Shown: one piece after another, positions 17,273 to 25,758 of the stretch | Layout of the letters: every line of letters starts with the position of its first letter | How positions within the stretch are numbered: position 1 is the stretch's first letter | Assembly: GCA_021818025.1 (NCBI GenBank) | Contig: JAKAFH010000003.1 | Coordinates: 1 to 55,466 of the forward strand | DNA: 55,466 nt | Origin: Actinomycetes bacterium | Lineage (GTDB): Bacteria > Actinomycetota > Acidimicrobiia > Acidimicrobiales > RAAP-2 | Direction of reading: 5' to 3' | Notes under the pieces: model-generated | Seen by the model: only the letters and a program-made list of their open reading frames with translations | Told to the model about the DNA's origin: nothing | The model's database searches: none | Translations under genes and position numbers: made by a program

Positions 17273-17847
17273 CCCGCGCGCGCGTCCTCGCGGCGCTGCT
17301 TCTCGCCTCGGTGCTGCTCAGTTCCTGCACCCTCGTGCCGACGTCTAGGACCCCGTCGCGCATCAGTCCCGCCGCGGTCCCCCTCGGCCTGCTCGGCAAG
17401 ACGATCCCGGGAACGGCCAACGGGCACGTGATCTTCATCACCCAGCCCGTCTACATCGTGGACGCCACGGGCCACCTTGCCCCCTCGAGTCGGATCGTCC
17501 CGTCGCCGCCGACCCTGTCGTCGGTCCTGCGCGAGCTGATTCTCGGACCGACCGACATCGAGGTGGGCACGGGCTACACGAGCGCCCTGCCGAACAACCT
17601 CGTGGTCACCCAGGCGACGATCGACAAGGGCGTCGGGATCATCGACCTCACCCGTTCGCTCGCCTCGATCCCCCGTCAGCAACTGGTCCTCGCGGTGGGT
17701 CAGCTGACCCTGACCGCCTTCGGCGTGGGGGCGGTGCGCGGCATTCGCATCACGGTCAACGGGGTTCCCGAGAAGCTGCCGCTGCCCAACGGCAAGACAG
17801 CGCAACTCGTGACCGTGGCCGACTTCCAGTCACTGCTCAACGGCTAG
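17269..17847 (+). CDS. GerMN-domain lipoprotein, short LpqB-like
   Basis: Predicted cell-surface lipoprotein: a signal peptide ends in the lipobox LLSSC with Cys at residue 20. The rest carries a GerMN domain (SSVLRELILGPTDIEVGTGYTSALPNN ... LAVGQLTLTAFGVGAVRGIRITVNG). LpqB, the usual third gene of mtrAB operons, binds the MtrB sensor domain but is near 580 residues, with a C-terminal propeller; this 192-residue protein has only the GerMN part. GTG start overlaps the kinase stop. The TAG stop shares CTAG with the stop of the convergent rsfS gene. Confidence 0.82.
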   Translation: MTRARVLAALLLASVLLSSCTLVPTSRTPSRISPAAVPLGLLGKTIPGTANGHVIFITQPVYIVDATGHLAPSSRIVPSPPTLSSVLRELILGPTDIEVGTGYTSALPNNLVVTQATIDKGVGIIDLTRSLASIPRQQLVLAVGQLTLTAFGVGAVRGIRITVNGVPEKLPLPNGKTAQLVTVADFQSLLNG

Positions 17848-18206
17848 CGACGATACGTGGTCGCGGCGTTCCAGAGGTGCTCGAGGTCGTAGTACTCGCG
17901 CGTCGCCTCGTCAAAGACGTGCACGATCACGTCACCGTAGTCGAGCGCGATCCACTGGGCCTGCATGACCCCCTCGACGTGGATCGGCTTGACCCCGAGG
18001 GTGACGGTGATGAGGCGCTCGACCTCCTCGGCGATCGCGCGGACCTGACGATCGGTCCGGCCCGACGCGATGACGAGGGCGTCAAAGGAGTCCACGAGTG
18101 CTCGCATGTCGATGACGACGACGTCATGGGCCACTTTCTCCTCGGCGCCCGTGATCGCCGCACCGATGAGATCTGCGACATAGGCCCCAAACACCCCCGG
18201 CGCCAC
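17844..18206 (-). CDS. rsfS: Ribosomal silencing factor RsfS (Iojap/YbeB)
   Basis: RsfS binds L14 and blocks subunit joining in stationary phase. The family core is clear: HDVVVIDMRALVDSFDALVIASGRTDRQVRAIAEEVE, then VEGVMQAQWIALDYGDVIVHVFDEATREYYDLEHLW (in pieces). The start is uncertain: GTG 18206, 18194 or 18179 are all in frame without a strong ribosome binding site. Earlier in-frame starts would overlap the small membrane gene upstream. Typical of this group, it lies downstream of nadD. Its TAG overlaps the GerMN gene's TAG tail to tail within CTAG. Confidence 0.88.
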   Translation of the reverse strand: MAPGVFGAYVADLIGAAITGAEEKVAHDVVVIDMRALVDSFDALVIASGRTDRQVRAIAEEVERLITVTLGVKPIHVEGVMQAQWIALDYGDVIVHVFDEATREYYDLEHLWNAATTYRR

Positions 18207-18229
18207 GATGGTGCGCGAGGCGATCTCGC

Positions 18230-18409
18230 TCAGTGGACCACCCCGATCACGATCACCGCCGCGGCGAAGGGAACCGCGAGCGCCCCGATGCCCACCATCG
18301 ACCACCGCTGCTTGGCTCGCCGGATGTCGGCGCGACGCCGAGGGGCGGGCTCGAGCAGCGTGTACCGCGCCGCGCGTGGACTGGTCACATCAAAGTTTCG
18401 AACCGCCAT
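18230..18409 (-). CDS. Small single-pass membrane protein of unknown function
   Basis: A 59-residue open frame between nadD and rsfS in the same direction, starting MAVRNFDVTSPRAARYTLLE. A basic segment (APRRRADIRRAKQRWS) is followed by one strongly hydrophobic helix (about residues 37-58) that reaches the C-terminus. No family is recognised. Its position (12 bases after nadD, 23 before the preferred rsfS start) makes it likely to be co-transcribed. The positive-then-hydrophobic layout predicts an N-in tail anchor. It could be spurious, but the spacing and composition favour a real gene. Confidence 0.5.
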   Translation of the reverse strand: MAVRNFDVTSPRAARYTLLEPAPRRRADIRRAKQRWSMVGIGALAVPFAAAVIVIGVVH

Positions 18410-18421
18410 GTCGGTCAAACC

Positions 18422-18991
18422 TTATCCTCGGAAACCCTCGAAGAGCGGAATGACGCCCTCGGGCACGAATTCGCGGAGATTTTCGTGGTCCGGGTGGGTG
18501 TCGCGAATGTAGGTGCTCGACAGGTCCACGGGCTCCATCGCGATCTCGTAGGTGATCCAGCCCGCGGGCATGGACGGGGCGCGACCCGGGCGCGGGACCA
18601 CGCCGACGCGAACCATGCTGCGAAGTAGGGCCGCCTCGTGCCATCGATCGAGCTGTGACGCCAGGTCAGCCCCGATGATGAGATCGACCTCGTCGGCTTC
18701 GTTGAGCAGTTCGCGCACCGTGTCGATCGTGTAGGAGGGTCCCGCGCGGCGGATCTCGCGGTCCGACACGACCACGAGGTCCAGGCCGTCGAAGGCGGCC
18801 TTGGCCATCGCCAGGCGCACCGGGGCCGGTCGCACCGACCCGCGCTCACTCTTCTGGTAGGGGTCGCCGGCGACGGTGACCTCGATGCGATTGAAGCGAT
18901 GACTTCGCGCGGCCGCTCGCAGCGCTGCGACGTGCCCGAAGTGTGGCGGGTCGAAGGTCCCCCCAAAGAGACCGAGGCGCCGAAGTGTCAC
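18422..18991 (-). CDS. nadD: Nicotinate-nucleotide adenylyltransferase
   Basis: NadD makes deamido-NAD from nicotinate mononucleotide and ATP. The 189-residue protein has the nucleotidyltransferase motif [14 protein letters not shown] at residues 7-20, [19 protein letters not shown], a [16 protein letters not shown] segment, and the C-terminal [19 protein letters not shown] (the ISSTxIR signature). GTG start at 18991. It is divergent from the DAHP synthase, separated by 54 bases, and leads a small operon with the membrane protein and rsfS. Confidence 0.95.
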   Translation of the reverse strand: MTLRRLGLFGGTFDPPHFGHVAALRAAARSHRFNRIEVTVAGDPYQKSERGSVRPAPVRLAMAKAAFDGLDLVVVSDREIRRAGPSYTIDTVRELLNEADEVDLIIGADLASQLDRWHEAALLRSMVRVGVVPRPGRAPSMPAGWITYEIAMEPVDLSSTYIRDTHPDHENLREFVPEGVIPLFEGFRG

Positions 18992-19009
18992 GCGCCAACC
19001 TTAGGCCGA

Positions 19010-19046
19010 TTGTCTGTCGCTGGAAGAAAGCCCTACGCTAGATGCA
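19010..19046 (+). promoter_or_regulatory. Promoter giving an apparently leaderless DAHP synthase transcript
   Basis: TTGTCT (19010-19015) and TACGCT (19034-19039) are separated by 18 bases. The predicted first transcribed base, about seven after the -10 box, falls on the ATG at 19046. No Shine-Dalgarno sequence precedes that ATG, consistent with a leaderless message, which is common in actinobacteria. Confidence 0.6.
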
Positions 19047-20428
19047 TGCAGTCGTCGCCCTCAGATTGGTCGATCACGACGTGGCGCAGTCGTCCGCTGC
19101 GCCAGAGTCCGGCGTGGCCCGACTCGGACCACTTGGCCCGCGTGGAGCGCGAACTCGCGACCAAGCCGCCGCTCGTCTTTGCCGGCGAGGCTCGCCGGCT
19201 CCAGCAGCACCTGCGCGATGTCGCCAACGGCAAGGCCTTCTTGCTGCAGGCGGGCGACTGCGCCGAATCCTTCGACGAGGGCTCCGCTGACTCGATCCGC
19301 GACAAGCTCAAGGTCATCTTGCAGATGGCTGTTGCGCTCACCTACGCCGCCGGTGTGCCGGTAGTCAAGGTCGGACGCATCGCTGGGCAGTTCGCCAAGC
19401 CCCGCTCGGACGACTTCGAGGAGCGCGACGGGGTGCGCCTGGACGCCTTCCGGGGTCACATCGTCAACTCCGACGCCTTCACCCCCGACGCTCGCCGCCC
19501 CGACCCCGAGCGCCTGCTCGCCGCCTACCACCAGAGCGTCGCGACGCTGAACCTCCTGCGCGCCTTCACCACCGGCGGCTTCGCCGCCCTCTCGAGGGTG
19601 CACGCCTGGAACCAGGAGTTCGTCGCTAACTCGCTCGAGGGCAAGCGCTACGCGATGATCGCCGACGAGATCGAGCGCGCGCTGCAGTTCATGATGGCCT
19701 GTGGCATCGACCTGCACGACGACACCGCGCTGCAGAGCGTCGAGTTCTACACCAGCCACGAGGCGCTCATCCTGCCCTACGAACAGGCCCTAACTCGTCA
19801 GGACTCATTGACCGGTGACTGGTACGACTGCTCGGCGCACATGCTCTGGATCGGGGACCGCACGCGCCAGCTCGACGGCGCGCACGTGGAGTTCCTGCGC
19901 GGCGTCTCCAACCCGCTCGGCCTGAAGGTCGGACCGAGCATCGACGTCGACGACCTGCGCCGGCTGGTCGAGGTGCTGAACCCGGACAACGAGCCCGGCC
20001 GGCTGACCCTCATCTCGCGGATGGGCGTCGAGCGGATCGGCGAGGCACTGCCCCCACTCGTCGAGGCCCTGCGCGACGACGGGCGCTCGGTGGTGTGGGC
20101 CTGTGACCCGATGCACGGCAACACGTTCCGCGTGGTCGGCGGCCAGAAGACCCGCCACTTCGACGACGTCCTGTCCGAGACCGCCCAGTTCTTCGACGTC
20201 CACCAGTCACTGGGCACGTGGCCCGGGGGCCTGCACATCGAGCTGACCGGCGACGACGTCACCGAGTGCCTGGGTGGCGGTTCGCGCCTCGACGAGGCCG
20301 ACCTGGACCTCAACTACACGACCATCTGCGATCCTCGGCTGAACGCGACCCAGAGTTTGGACATGGCCTTCCACGTGGCCGAGTTCCTGCAGAACTACGC
20401 CTCGGCGAGTGGCGCCCGGTCGTTGTAG
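19046..20428 (+). CDS. aroG: 3-deoxy-7-phosphoheptulonate (DAHP) synthase, class II
   Basis: First enzyme of the shikimate pathway, joining PEP and erythrose 4-phosphate. The 460-residue protein is the class II (plant/mycobacterial) type: [30 protein letters not shown] with the metal-binding Cys, [33 protein letters not shown] in two parts, [12 protein letters not shown], and [20 protein letters not shown] near the end. Length matches the family. It stands alone on the plus strand. Its 3' end overlaps the convergent histidine phosphatase gene by 34 bases, both frames being real coding sequence. Confidence 0.95.
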   Translation: MQSSPSDWSITTWRSRPLRQSPAWPDSDHLARVERELATKPPLVFAGEARRLQQHLRDVANGKAFLLQAGDCAESFDEGSADSIRDKLKVILQMAVALTYAAGVPVVKVGRIAGQFAKPRSDDFEERDGVRLDAFRGHIVNSDAFTPDARRPDPERLLAAYHQSVATLNLLRAFTTGGFAALSRVHAWNQEFVANSLEGKRYAMIADEIERALQFMMACGIDLHDDTALQSVEFYTSHEALILPYEQALTRQDSLTGDWYDCSAHMLWIGDRTRQLDGAHVEFLRGVSNPLGLKVGPSIDVDDLRRLVEVLNPDNEPGRLTLISRMGVERIGEALPPLVEALRDDGRSVVWACDPMHGNTFRVVGGQKTRHFDDVLSETAQFFDVHQSLGTWPGGLHIELTGDDVTECLGGGSRLDEADLDLNYTTICDPRLNATQSLDMAFHVAEFLQNYASASGARSL

Positions 20429-21081
20429 CTGAGCAGGCGGCGCGCCGCGCCGTCGAACTCGACTTCGGTGAGCGAACAGTGCTCGGTCAGGAGCTTGAGC
20501 CGTTCGGCGGGCCCGCGGTGCATGACGAGTTTCATCATCTGCTCGATGACCCCACCGTGAACGACCAGGACCACTCGCTCGCCTTGGTGCGCGCGCGCGA
20601 TCCGCTCGAAGGCAGTGACGCATCGTTCGAAGAACCCCGTCCACGACTCGCCGCGCGGTGCGATGGGCTGGGCCGGGTCGGCGTCCCAGTCCGGCGCCCC
20701 GAACCGGTCCTGCATCGCCGACCACGTCAACCCGTCGGCCTCGCCGGGGTGCAGCTCGCACAGGTCGCAGTCGGCGCGGGCGCTGAGCCCGCTCGGCAGG
20801 CCGCGAGCGAGCAGCGACGCCGTCTCGGTGGACCGAGGCAGGACAGAGGTGTACAGGGCCGTGACGTTGCGGAACTCGCCCGAGCGCACGAGCCGATCGG
20901 CGAGCGCCGAGGCCTGCGCGCGACCCGCTTCGGTCAACCCACGACAGCCGATCGGCCCACCGATCACACCGTCGACGTTGCAGCGCGCCTCCCCGTGGCG
21001 AACGAGCACCAGTCGGGCACCCGTCGGCGGTGCGCCGATGGTGCGCACGCTCGCGGGCGGTTCGGTCGTCCAGGGGCTCAC
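20395..21081 (-). CDS. Histidine phosphatase / phosphoglycerate mutase family protein
   Basis: The protein has the phosphohistidine motif [12 protein letters not shown] (R28-H29-G30), a second Arg in [11 protein letters not shown], the acid catalyst region [16 protein letters not shown], and the second histidine in [14 protein letters not shown]. This places it in the histidine phosphatase superfamily; the substrate (sugar phosphate, cobalamin precursor or protein) cannot be decided. GTG at 21081 overlaps the stop of the VWA gene as GTGA, so it is coupled to the MoxR/VWA pair. The 3' end runs 34 bases into the DAHP synthase gene on the other strand. Confidence 0.82.
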   Translation of the reverse strand: MSPWTTEPPASVRTIGAPPTGARLVLVRHGEARCNVDGVIGGPIGCRGLTEAGRAQASALADRLVRSGEFRNVTALYTSVLPRSTETASLLARGLPSGLSARADCDLCELHPGEADGLTWSAMQDRFGAPDWDADPAQPIAPRGESWTGFFERCVTAFERIARAHQGERVVLVVHGGVIEQMMKLVMHRGPAERLKLLTEHCSLTEVEFDGAARRLLSYNDRAPLAEA

Positions 21082-22496
21082 GGCAGGTCCCCGACGAAGG
21101 CCTCGAGCTGACGAAGCGTTCGACATTCGACGACCCGATCGCAGTAGGACGCGTACTGATCGACGATCGAGTCGCCGCTGTTCCAGTAGCTCGCCGGCTC
21201 CGGGTTAAGCCAGAAGACGCTGCGCGCGCGGCTGCGCAGGTCGGCGAGGACCTCGGCGTGGGCCTGGTGGTAGTTGTTGCGCGCGTCGCCCAGTATCAGC
21301 ACCGTGGTTCGCCGGGTGACGTCCTTGGCGAAACGCTCCTGGAAGCTGAGCAGGGCCCGCCCGTAGTCGGAGTGGCCGTCAAAGGCGACCACGTCGGCCT
21401 CGGCGTTGATGCGCGCCACCGCGACGGCGGGGTCGTCGACGCCCTCGAAGTAGTCGGTGACCTCGTCAAGGCCGTCGACGAAGACGAAGCTGCGGACCTT
21501 GGAGAACTGCGAGCTGATCGCGTGCACGAGGTGCAGCGTGAACCGGGCGAAGGAGGCCACCGACCCCGACACGTCGGCGATGACGACGATCTCGGGCTTG
21601 GCCGGTCGCGGCGGCTTGAAGCGCAGGTCGAGGGGCACGCCGCCGGTGGAGAGGCTGCGGCGCACGGTGTGGCGAAGGTCGACCGGGCCCCGGCGCCGGC
21701 GCCGGCGCCGACGCGCCAGGCGCGTGGCGAGCTTGCGGCTGAGCGAGCGCAGGGCTCGCTCGAGTTGGGCCAGCTCCTCGCGGTTGGCGTGCATGATGTC
21801 CAGGTCCTCGGGCAGGGGCTTTCGCACCGACTTGGCGAGCGCGTTGGACCCCCGGTCCTGCACCAACTGCTCGCGGATCGCGCGCTCGACGGCGCGCTTG
21901 AGATTCTCGATCCGCGCACGGGCCTCGTCGTGGGCCAGGCGCTTGGCCAGTTCGTCGGCCTGGGCGGCCTGCTCGCCAGTCAGGCGGGCCTCGAGCCGGT
22001 CGAGCTCGAGGCTGCGCAGCGTTCGGTAGAGGTAGTACGTCCCACCAACGGGCCGGCCCGGCTCCATGCCGGCGTAACGCGAAACAGCGGCGCGCGCGCC
22101 GCGGTTGAGCGCGGACTGGTCCCCGTCGCGCAGGGCCCGGTAGAGCAGGTCCGCGAGCTGCTCGGCGCTGAGCGGAGCCGAGGAGCCGGCGCCCTCCCCG
22201 CGGGACTGGCCCGTGCCCGGTGCGCCGGCGGCGCCGTCGGGTGGTTCGCCGTCGTTGGTCTGCTCGGGCGCTGGCGGCGCCGCGCGATCAGCGAAGAAGA
22301 CGTCAAAGGCGGTGTAGAAGACCGGCAGGTGGTCGCCATCTTTCACCAGGGTCGCCGCCAGCGCGTCGCGCAGCGCCCGGCGCTCGCCGAGGTCGATCAC
22401 GCGCATGGCGCGCACCGCGTCGACGTGCTCGGACATCGAGACCGGCAGCCCGGCCGCACGCAATTCGCCCACGAAGTCCGCGAGGACGTTAAGCAA
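21078..22496 (-). CDS. VWA (CoxE-like) domain protein, MoxR partner
   Basis: A 472-residue cytosolic protein. It has an N-terminal region (FVGELRAAGLPVSMSEHVDAV) typical of CoxE-like proteins, an acidic/Gly-rich linker near 75-110, a charged helical region, and a run of eight arginines (262-269). A C-terminal von Willebrand A domain carries the metal-binding motif DVSGS at 308-312. Such proteins act with MoxR ATPases as chaperone pairs for metalloenzyme or complex assembly. The TTG at 22496 overlaps the ATPase gene by eight bases. No client oxidoreductase is encoded nearby, so the target is unknown. Confidence 0.85.
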   Translation of the reverse strand: MLNVLADFVGELRAAGLPVSMSEHVDAVRAMRVIDLGERRALRDALAATLVKDGDHLPVFYTAFDVFFADRAAPPAPEQTNDGEPPDGAAGAPGTGQSRGEGAGSSAPLSAEQLADLLYRALRDGDQSALNRGARAAVSRYAGMEPGRPVGGTYYLYRTLRSLELDRLEARLTGEQAAQADELAKRLAHDEARARIENLKRAVERAIREQLVQDRGSNALAKSVRKPLPEDLDIMHANREELAQLERALRSLSRKLATRLARRRRRRRRGPVDLRHTVRRSLSTGGVPLDLRFKPPRPAKPEIVVIADVSGSVASFARFTLHLVHAISSQFSKVRSFVFVDGLDEVTDYFEGVDDPAVAVARINAEADVVAFDGHSDYGRALLSFQERFAKDVTRRTTVLILGDARNNYHQAHAEVLADLRSRARSVFWLNPEPASYWNSGDSIVDQYASYCDRVVECRTLRQLEAFVGDLP

Positions 22497-23436
22497 GGTT
22501 CACCGTGCGACCGAGGAGCTCCTTGGACGCGCGTTCGATGTCCGACTGGTACTTGAGCAAGATGTGCAGCGTCGCGACCGCCTCCTCCGCGCCGATCTCC
22601 TCACGCCCCAGGATCACCAGAGTTCGGGCCCAGTCGAGGGTCTCAGAGACCGACGGTGCCTTCTTCAAGTCCAGGCTACGTAGCGACCTGACGACCTGGG
22701 CGATCTGCTGGGCGAGCGCCGCGGCGATGCCGGGCACCCGGGCCAGAATGATGTCGCGCTCGCGCTCGACGTCGGGGTACCCGATGTACAGGTAGAGGCA
22801 CCGACGCTTCAGCGCCTCGGAGAGCTCGCGGGTGTTGTTCGAGGTGAGAAAGACCATCGGGATCTGCTGGGCGCGAACCGTCCCCAACTCGGGTATGGAC
22901 ACCTGGTACTCCGAGAGGATCTCGAGCAGGAGGGCCTCGGTCTCGAGTTCGACGCGGTCGACCTCGTCGATGAGCAACACGACCGGGTCCGTGGCCGAGA
23001 TCGCCTCGAGGAGGGGCCGGGTGAGGAGGAACTCACCGGAGAAGATGTCCTCTTCCAGCTCGCCCCAGGACTCGTGGGCCTCGCCCTCGGTCCGGCCGGC
23101 CTGGATGCGCAGCAGCTGCTTGCGGTAGTTCCACTCGTAGAGGGCCTTGGACTCGTCGAGCCCCTCGTAGCACTGCAGGCGCACGAGCCGGGCGCCCGCG
23201 GCGTCGGCCACCGCCTTGGCCAGGGCCGTCTTGCCGGTGCCGGCCGGTCCCTCGACGAGCACGGGCTTGGCGAGCCGGTCGGCGAGGAACGCCACCGACG
23301 CGATCGCGTCGTCGCTGAGGTAGTCGTGGGCGGCCAGGCGCGTGCGAACGTCGGCGGCGGACTCGAAGTGCACCGGCGGCAGGTGTTCGAGGCCCAGACG
23401 CTGGGCCAACTCCTGCCTCGGATCCAGCGACGTCAT
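22489..23436 (-). CDS. MoxR-family AAA+ ATPase
   Basis: The 315-residue AAA+ protein has Walker A GPAGTGKT (63-70), the MoxR segment RLQCYEGLDESKALYEWNYRK in two parts, Walker B VVLLIDEVDR, and sensor 1 MVFLTSNNTRELSEALKRRC with the arginine finger. Start ATG 23436 overlaps the proA TGA as ATGA, so it is translated with proA although it has no known role in proline synthesis. With the following VWA protein it forms the standard MoxR-VWA chaperone pair. Confidence 0.9.
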   Translation of the reverse strand: MTSLDPRQELAQRLGLEHLPPVHFESAADVRTRLAAHDYLSDDAIASVAFLADRLAKPVLVEGPAGTGKTALAKAVADAAGARLVRLQCYEGLDESKALYEWNYRKQLLRIQAGRTEGEAHESWGELEEDIFSGEFLLTRPLLEAISATDPVVLLIDEVDRVELETEALLLEILSEYQVSIPELGTVRAQQIPMVFLTSNNTRELSEALKRRCLYLYIGYPDVERERDIILARVPGIAAALAQQIAQVVRSLRSLDLKKAPSVSETLDWARTLVILGREEIGAEEAVATLHILLKYQSDIERASKELLGRTVNLA

Positions 23437-24668
23437 CGAACTTGCCCCTCTCCTCGGACGACCCACTTCAGGCAGGTCAATTCGCGCAGGCCCATTGGCC
23501 CGCGCGCGTGCAGCTTCTGGGTCGAAATCCCGACCTCGCCGCCCAGGCCGAGCTCGCCGCCGTCGATGAAGCGCGTCGAGGCGTTCACCAACACGGCCGC
23601 GGCGTCGACCCGGCGGACCCACTCGTCGGCGTGGGCCGCGTCCTCGGTCAGGATGGCCTCGCTGTGGCCCGTCCCGTAGCGCGCCACGTGCTCGATCGCC
23701 TCGTCCAGGGAATCGACCACCTTGACGGCGAGGATCAGGTCCAAGAACTCCCGGGCGAAGTCATCCTCGGTCGCCCGGCGCGCGCCGGGCAGGAACTCGC
23801 CGGCCCGGTCATCCACGCGTAGCTCGACGCTCGCGAGTCGCTCGGCGAGGCTCGGCAGGAAGGTGCTGGCGACCCCACGGTGCACGAGGACCGTCTCGAC
23901 CGCGTTGCACACCCCCGGCCGAGAGGTCTTGGCGTTGTCGACGATCGCCACCGCCTGATCGAGGTTCGCCGACTCGTCGACGAAGATGTGGCAGTTCCCG
24001 TCACCGTCGAGCACGTAGGGCACGCGCGCGTGTTCGCGCATGGCGGCGATCAGACTCGGACCGCCACGGGGGATCAGGCAGTCGAGCACGCCGGCAAGTT
24101 GCATGAACGCAATCGCGGCGTCGTGGGACGGGTCCTCGACCATCGCCACCCCGTCCGGCGCCAGTCCCTCGGCGACGAGCGCCTCGCGCCAGAGCGCCAC
24201 GATGAACCGATTCGACTCGATCGCCGACGACGAGCCGCGCAGGAACGCCGCGTTGCCGCTGCGCACGCACAGCCCCGCCACGTCGCTCGTGACGTTCGGT
24301 CGATTCTCGTAGACCACGCCGATCACGCCCAGTGGCACGCGGACCCGCTCGACGCGCAGCCCGTTGGGCCGAACGTCGCGGTCGACCGACTCGAAGAGCG
24401 GATCGGGCGAGTCAGCGATCGCGCGCAGCGCCTCGACCATGCCCGCGACGCGGGCCTCGGTCAGGACCAACCGATCAAGACCCGCACCTCCGTCCGGGTA
24501 GTCGGCCACCTCGCGGGCATTGACCGCCAGCAACTCGGACTGGCGCTGCTCGAGTTGGTCGGCGACCCGGCCCAGCACGGCCCGTCGAGTGGCGTCGCTC
24601 GCCTGGGCGAGCGAACGCGACGCCGCTCGAACCGAGGCACCTTGGGTCGCGAGCGTGGACGTATCCAT
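23433..24668 (-). CDS. proA: Gamma-glutamyl phosphate reductase
   Basis: ProA reduces gamma-glutamyl phosphate to the semialdehyde in proline synthesis. The 411-residue aldehyde-dehydrogenase-fold protein has GVIGVVYENRPNVTSDVAGL, LIPRGGPSLIAAM, the catalytic Cys at about 254 in SRPGVCNAVET, and the C-terminal STRFIDGGELGLGGEVGIST followed by HARGPMGLRELT. Start ATG 24668 lies 19 bases after the proB stop. It is the second enzyme of the pathway and follows proB directly. Confidence 0.96.
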   Translation of the reverse strand: MDTSTLATQGASVRAASRSLAQASDATRRAVLGRVADQLEQRQSELLAVNAREVADYPDGGAGLDRLVLTEARVAGMVEALRAIADSPDPLFESVDRDVRPNGLRVERVRVPLGVIGVVYENRPNVTSDVAGLCVRSGNAAFLRGSSSAIESNRFIVALWREALVAEGLAPDGVAMVEDPSHDAAIAFMQLAGVLDCLIPRGGPSLIAAMREHARVPYVLDGDGNCHIFVDESANLDQAVAIVDNAKTSRPGVCNAVETVLVHRGVASTFLPSLAERLASVELRVDDRAGEFLPGARRATEDDFAREFLDLILAVKVVDSLDEAIEHVARYGTGHSEAILTEDAAHADEWVRRVDAAAVLVNASTRFIDGGELGLGGEVGISTQKLHARGPMGLRELTCLKWVVRGEGQVR

Positions 24669-24687
24669 CCCCGTAGCGTAACGGAGC

Positions 24688-25758
24688 CTACGAATGACGC
24701 AGGAGGACCAGGTCGTCGCGGTGCACGACCACGTCGTCACCGTCGGCGAAGGACTCGGCGCTCACGCGGACCAGTCCCTTGGCCACGACCTCGCGGCCGG
24801 GTCCGACGATCTCGACGGCGTCACCCTCGACGAAGCCGCCGTCGTAGCCCACGACGCCCACGCGAAGCAGGCTGCGTCCGTGGTGTTCGAGGGCCTGCAT
24901 GGCCCCCTGGTTGATCTCGATGGTCCCGCGACTGGCGACTGCGAAGGCGATCCAGGCCTTTCGCGCGGACAGGCGCTCGGTGCGCGGGTGAAAGGTGGTG
25001 CCGGCGCTCGGGCCGAGCCCGAGGGCGCGCTGCACCGGGGTGTCCACGCGAGCCGGCGCGATCACCGTCGTCACGCCCGACCAGGTGGCCATGCGCGCGG
25101 CCGCTAGCTTGGAGGACATCCCGCCGCTGCCGACGCCCGAGCGGCTCCGCCCGGCGATGCCCTCGATGGTGGCGTCGATGGCGCTCACCTCCTCGATCAA
25201 GGTCGCGGTGGGGTCGAGCCGCGGATCGGCCGTGAGGAGCCCGTCGGTGTCGGTCAGGAGCACGAGGTGCGTCGCGCCGATCAGGTTCGCCACCAACGCC
25301 GCCAGCCGGTCGTTGTCACCAAAGCGAATCTCCTCGTCCGCGACGGCGTCGTTCTCGTTGACGATCGCGATCACGTTAAGCTCGTCCAGCGCCTCGAGCG
25401 TGCCGCGGGCGTGCAGGTACTGGCCGCGATGCGAGAAGTCGAGCGGGGCGAGCAGCACCTGGCCCACCGTGGCGCCCGCCTCGCTGAAGGCGTTACGCCA
25501 GGCGTGCATCAGCAGGGGCTGGCCGACCGCGGAGACCGCCTGGAGGGTCGTGGCGTCGGTGGGGCGTCGGCGCCCCCGTCCCACGTCGGCCCAACCGGCG
25601 GTGATGGCACCCGAGGTCACCACGACCACGTTCCACCCGTCGTCGCGCAGGGCGACCACGTCGGCAGCCACCTTGACCATGACGGCGTAGTCGACGCCGC
25701 CCTGGGCGTTGGTGACCGACGAGGTGCCGATCTTGATGACCGCGCTACGCCTCGTCAT
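24688..25758 (-). CDS. proB: Glutamate 5-kinase
   Basis: ProB phosphorylates glutamate, the first and feedback-inhibited step of proline synthesis. The 356-residue protein has the amino acid kinase domain (VIKIGTSSVTN, VVVVTSGAITAGW, NENDAVADEEIRFGDNDRLAA in parts, LTDTDGLLTADPR) and a C-terminal PUA domain (about 275-356). Start ATG 25758 overlaps the obgE end by 14 bases. The obgE-proB-proA order is conserved in many Gram-positive bacteria. Confidence 0.96.
   Translation of the reverse strand: MTRRSAVIKIGTSSVTNAQGGVDYAVMVKVAADVVALRDDGWNVVVVTSGAITAGWADVGRGRRRPTDATTLQAVSAVGQPLLMHAWRNAFSEAGATVGQVLLAPLDFSHRGQYLHARGTLEALDELNVIAIVNENDAVADEEIRFGDNDRLAALVANLIGATHLVLLTDTDGLLTADPRLDPTATLIEEVSAIDATIEGIAGRSRSGVGSGGMSSKLAAARMATWSGVTTVIAPARVDTPVQRALGLGPSAGTTFHPRTERLSARKAWIAFAVASRGTIEINQGAMQALEHHGRSLLRVGVVGYDGGFVEGDAVEIVGPGREVVAKGLVRVSAESFADGDDVVVHRDDLVLLRHS

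Noticed and set aside
23880-24914. Long plus-strand open frame across proA and into proB.
   Set aside because: Antisense of two clear proline genes, Arg/His-rich composition typical of GC-rich shadows.
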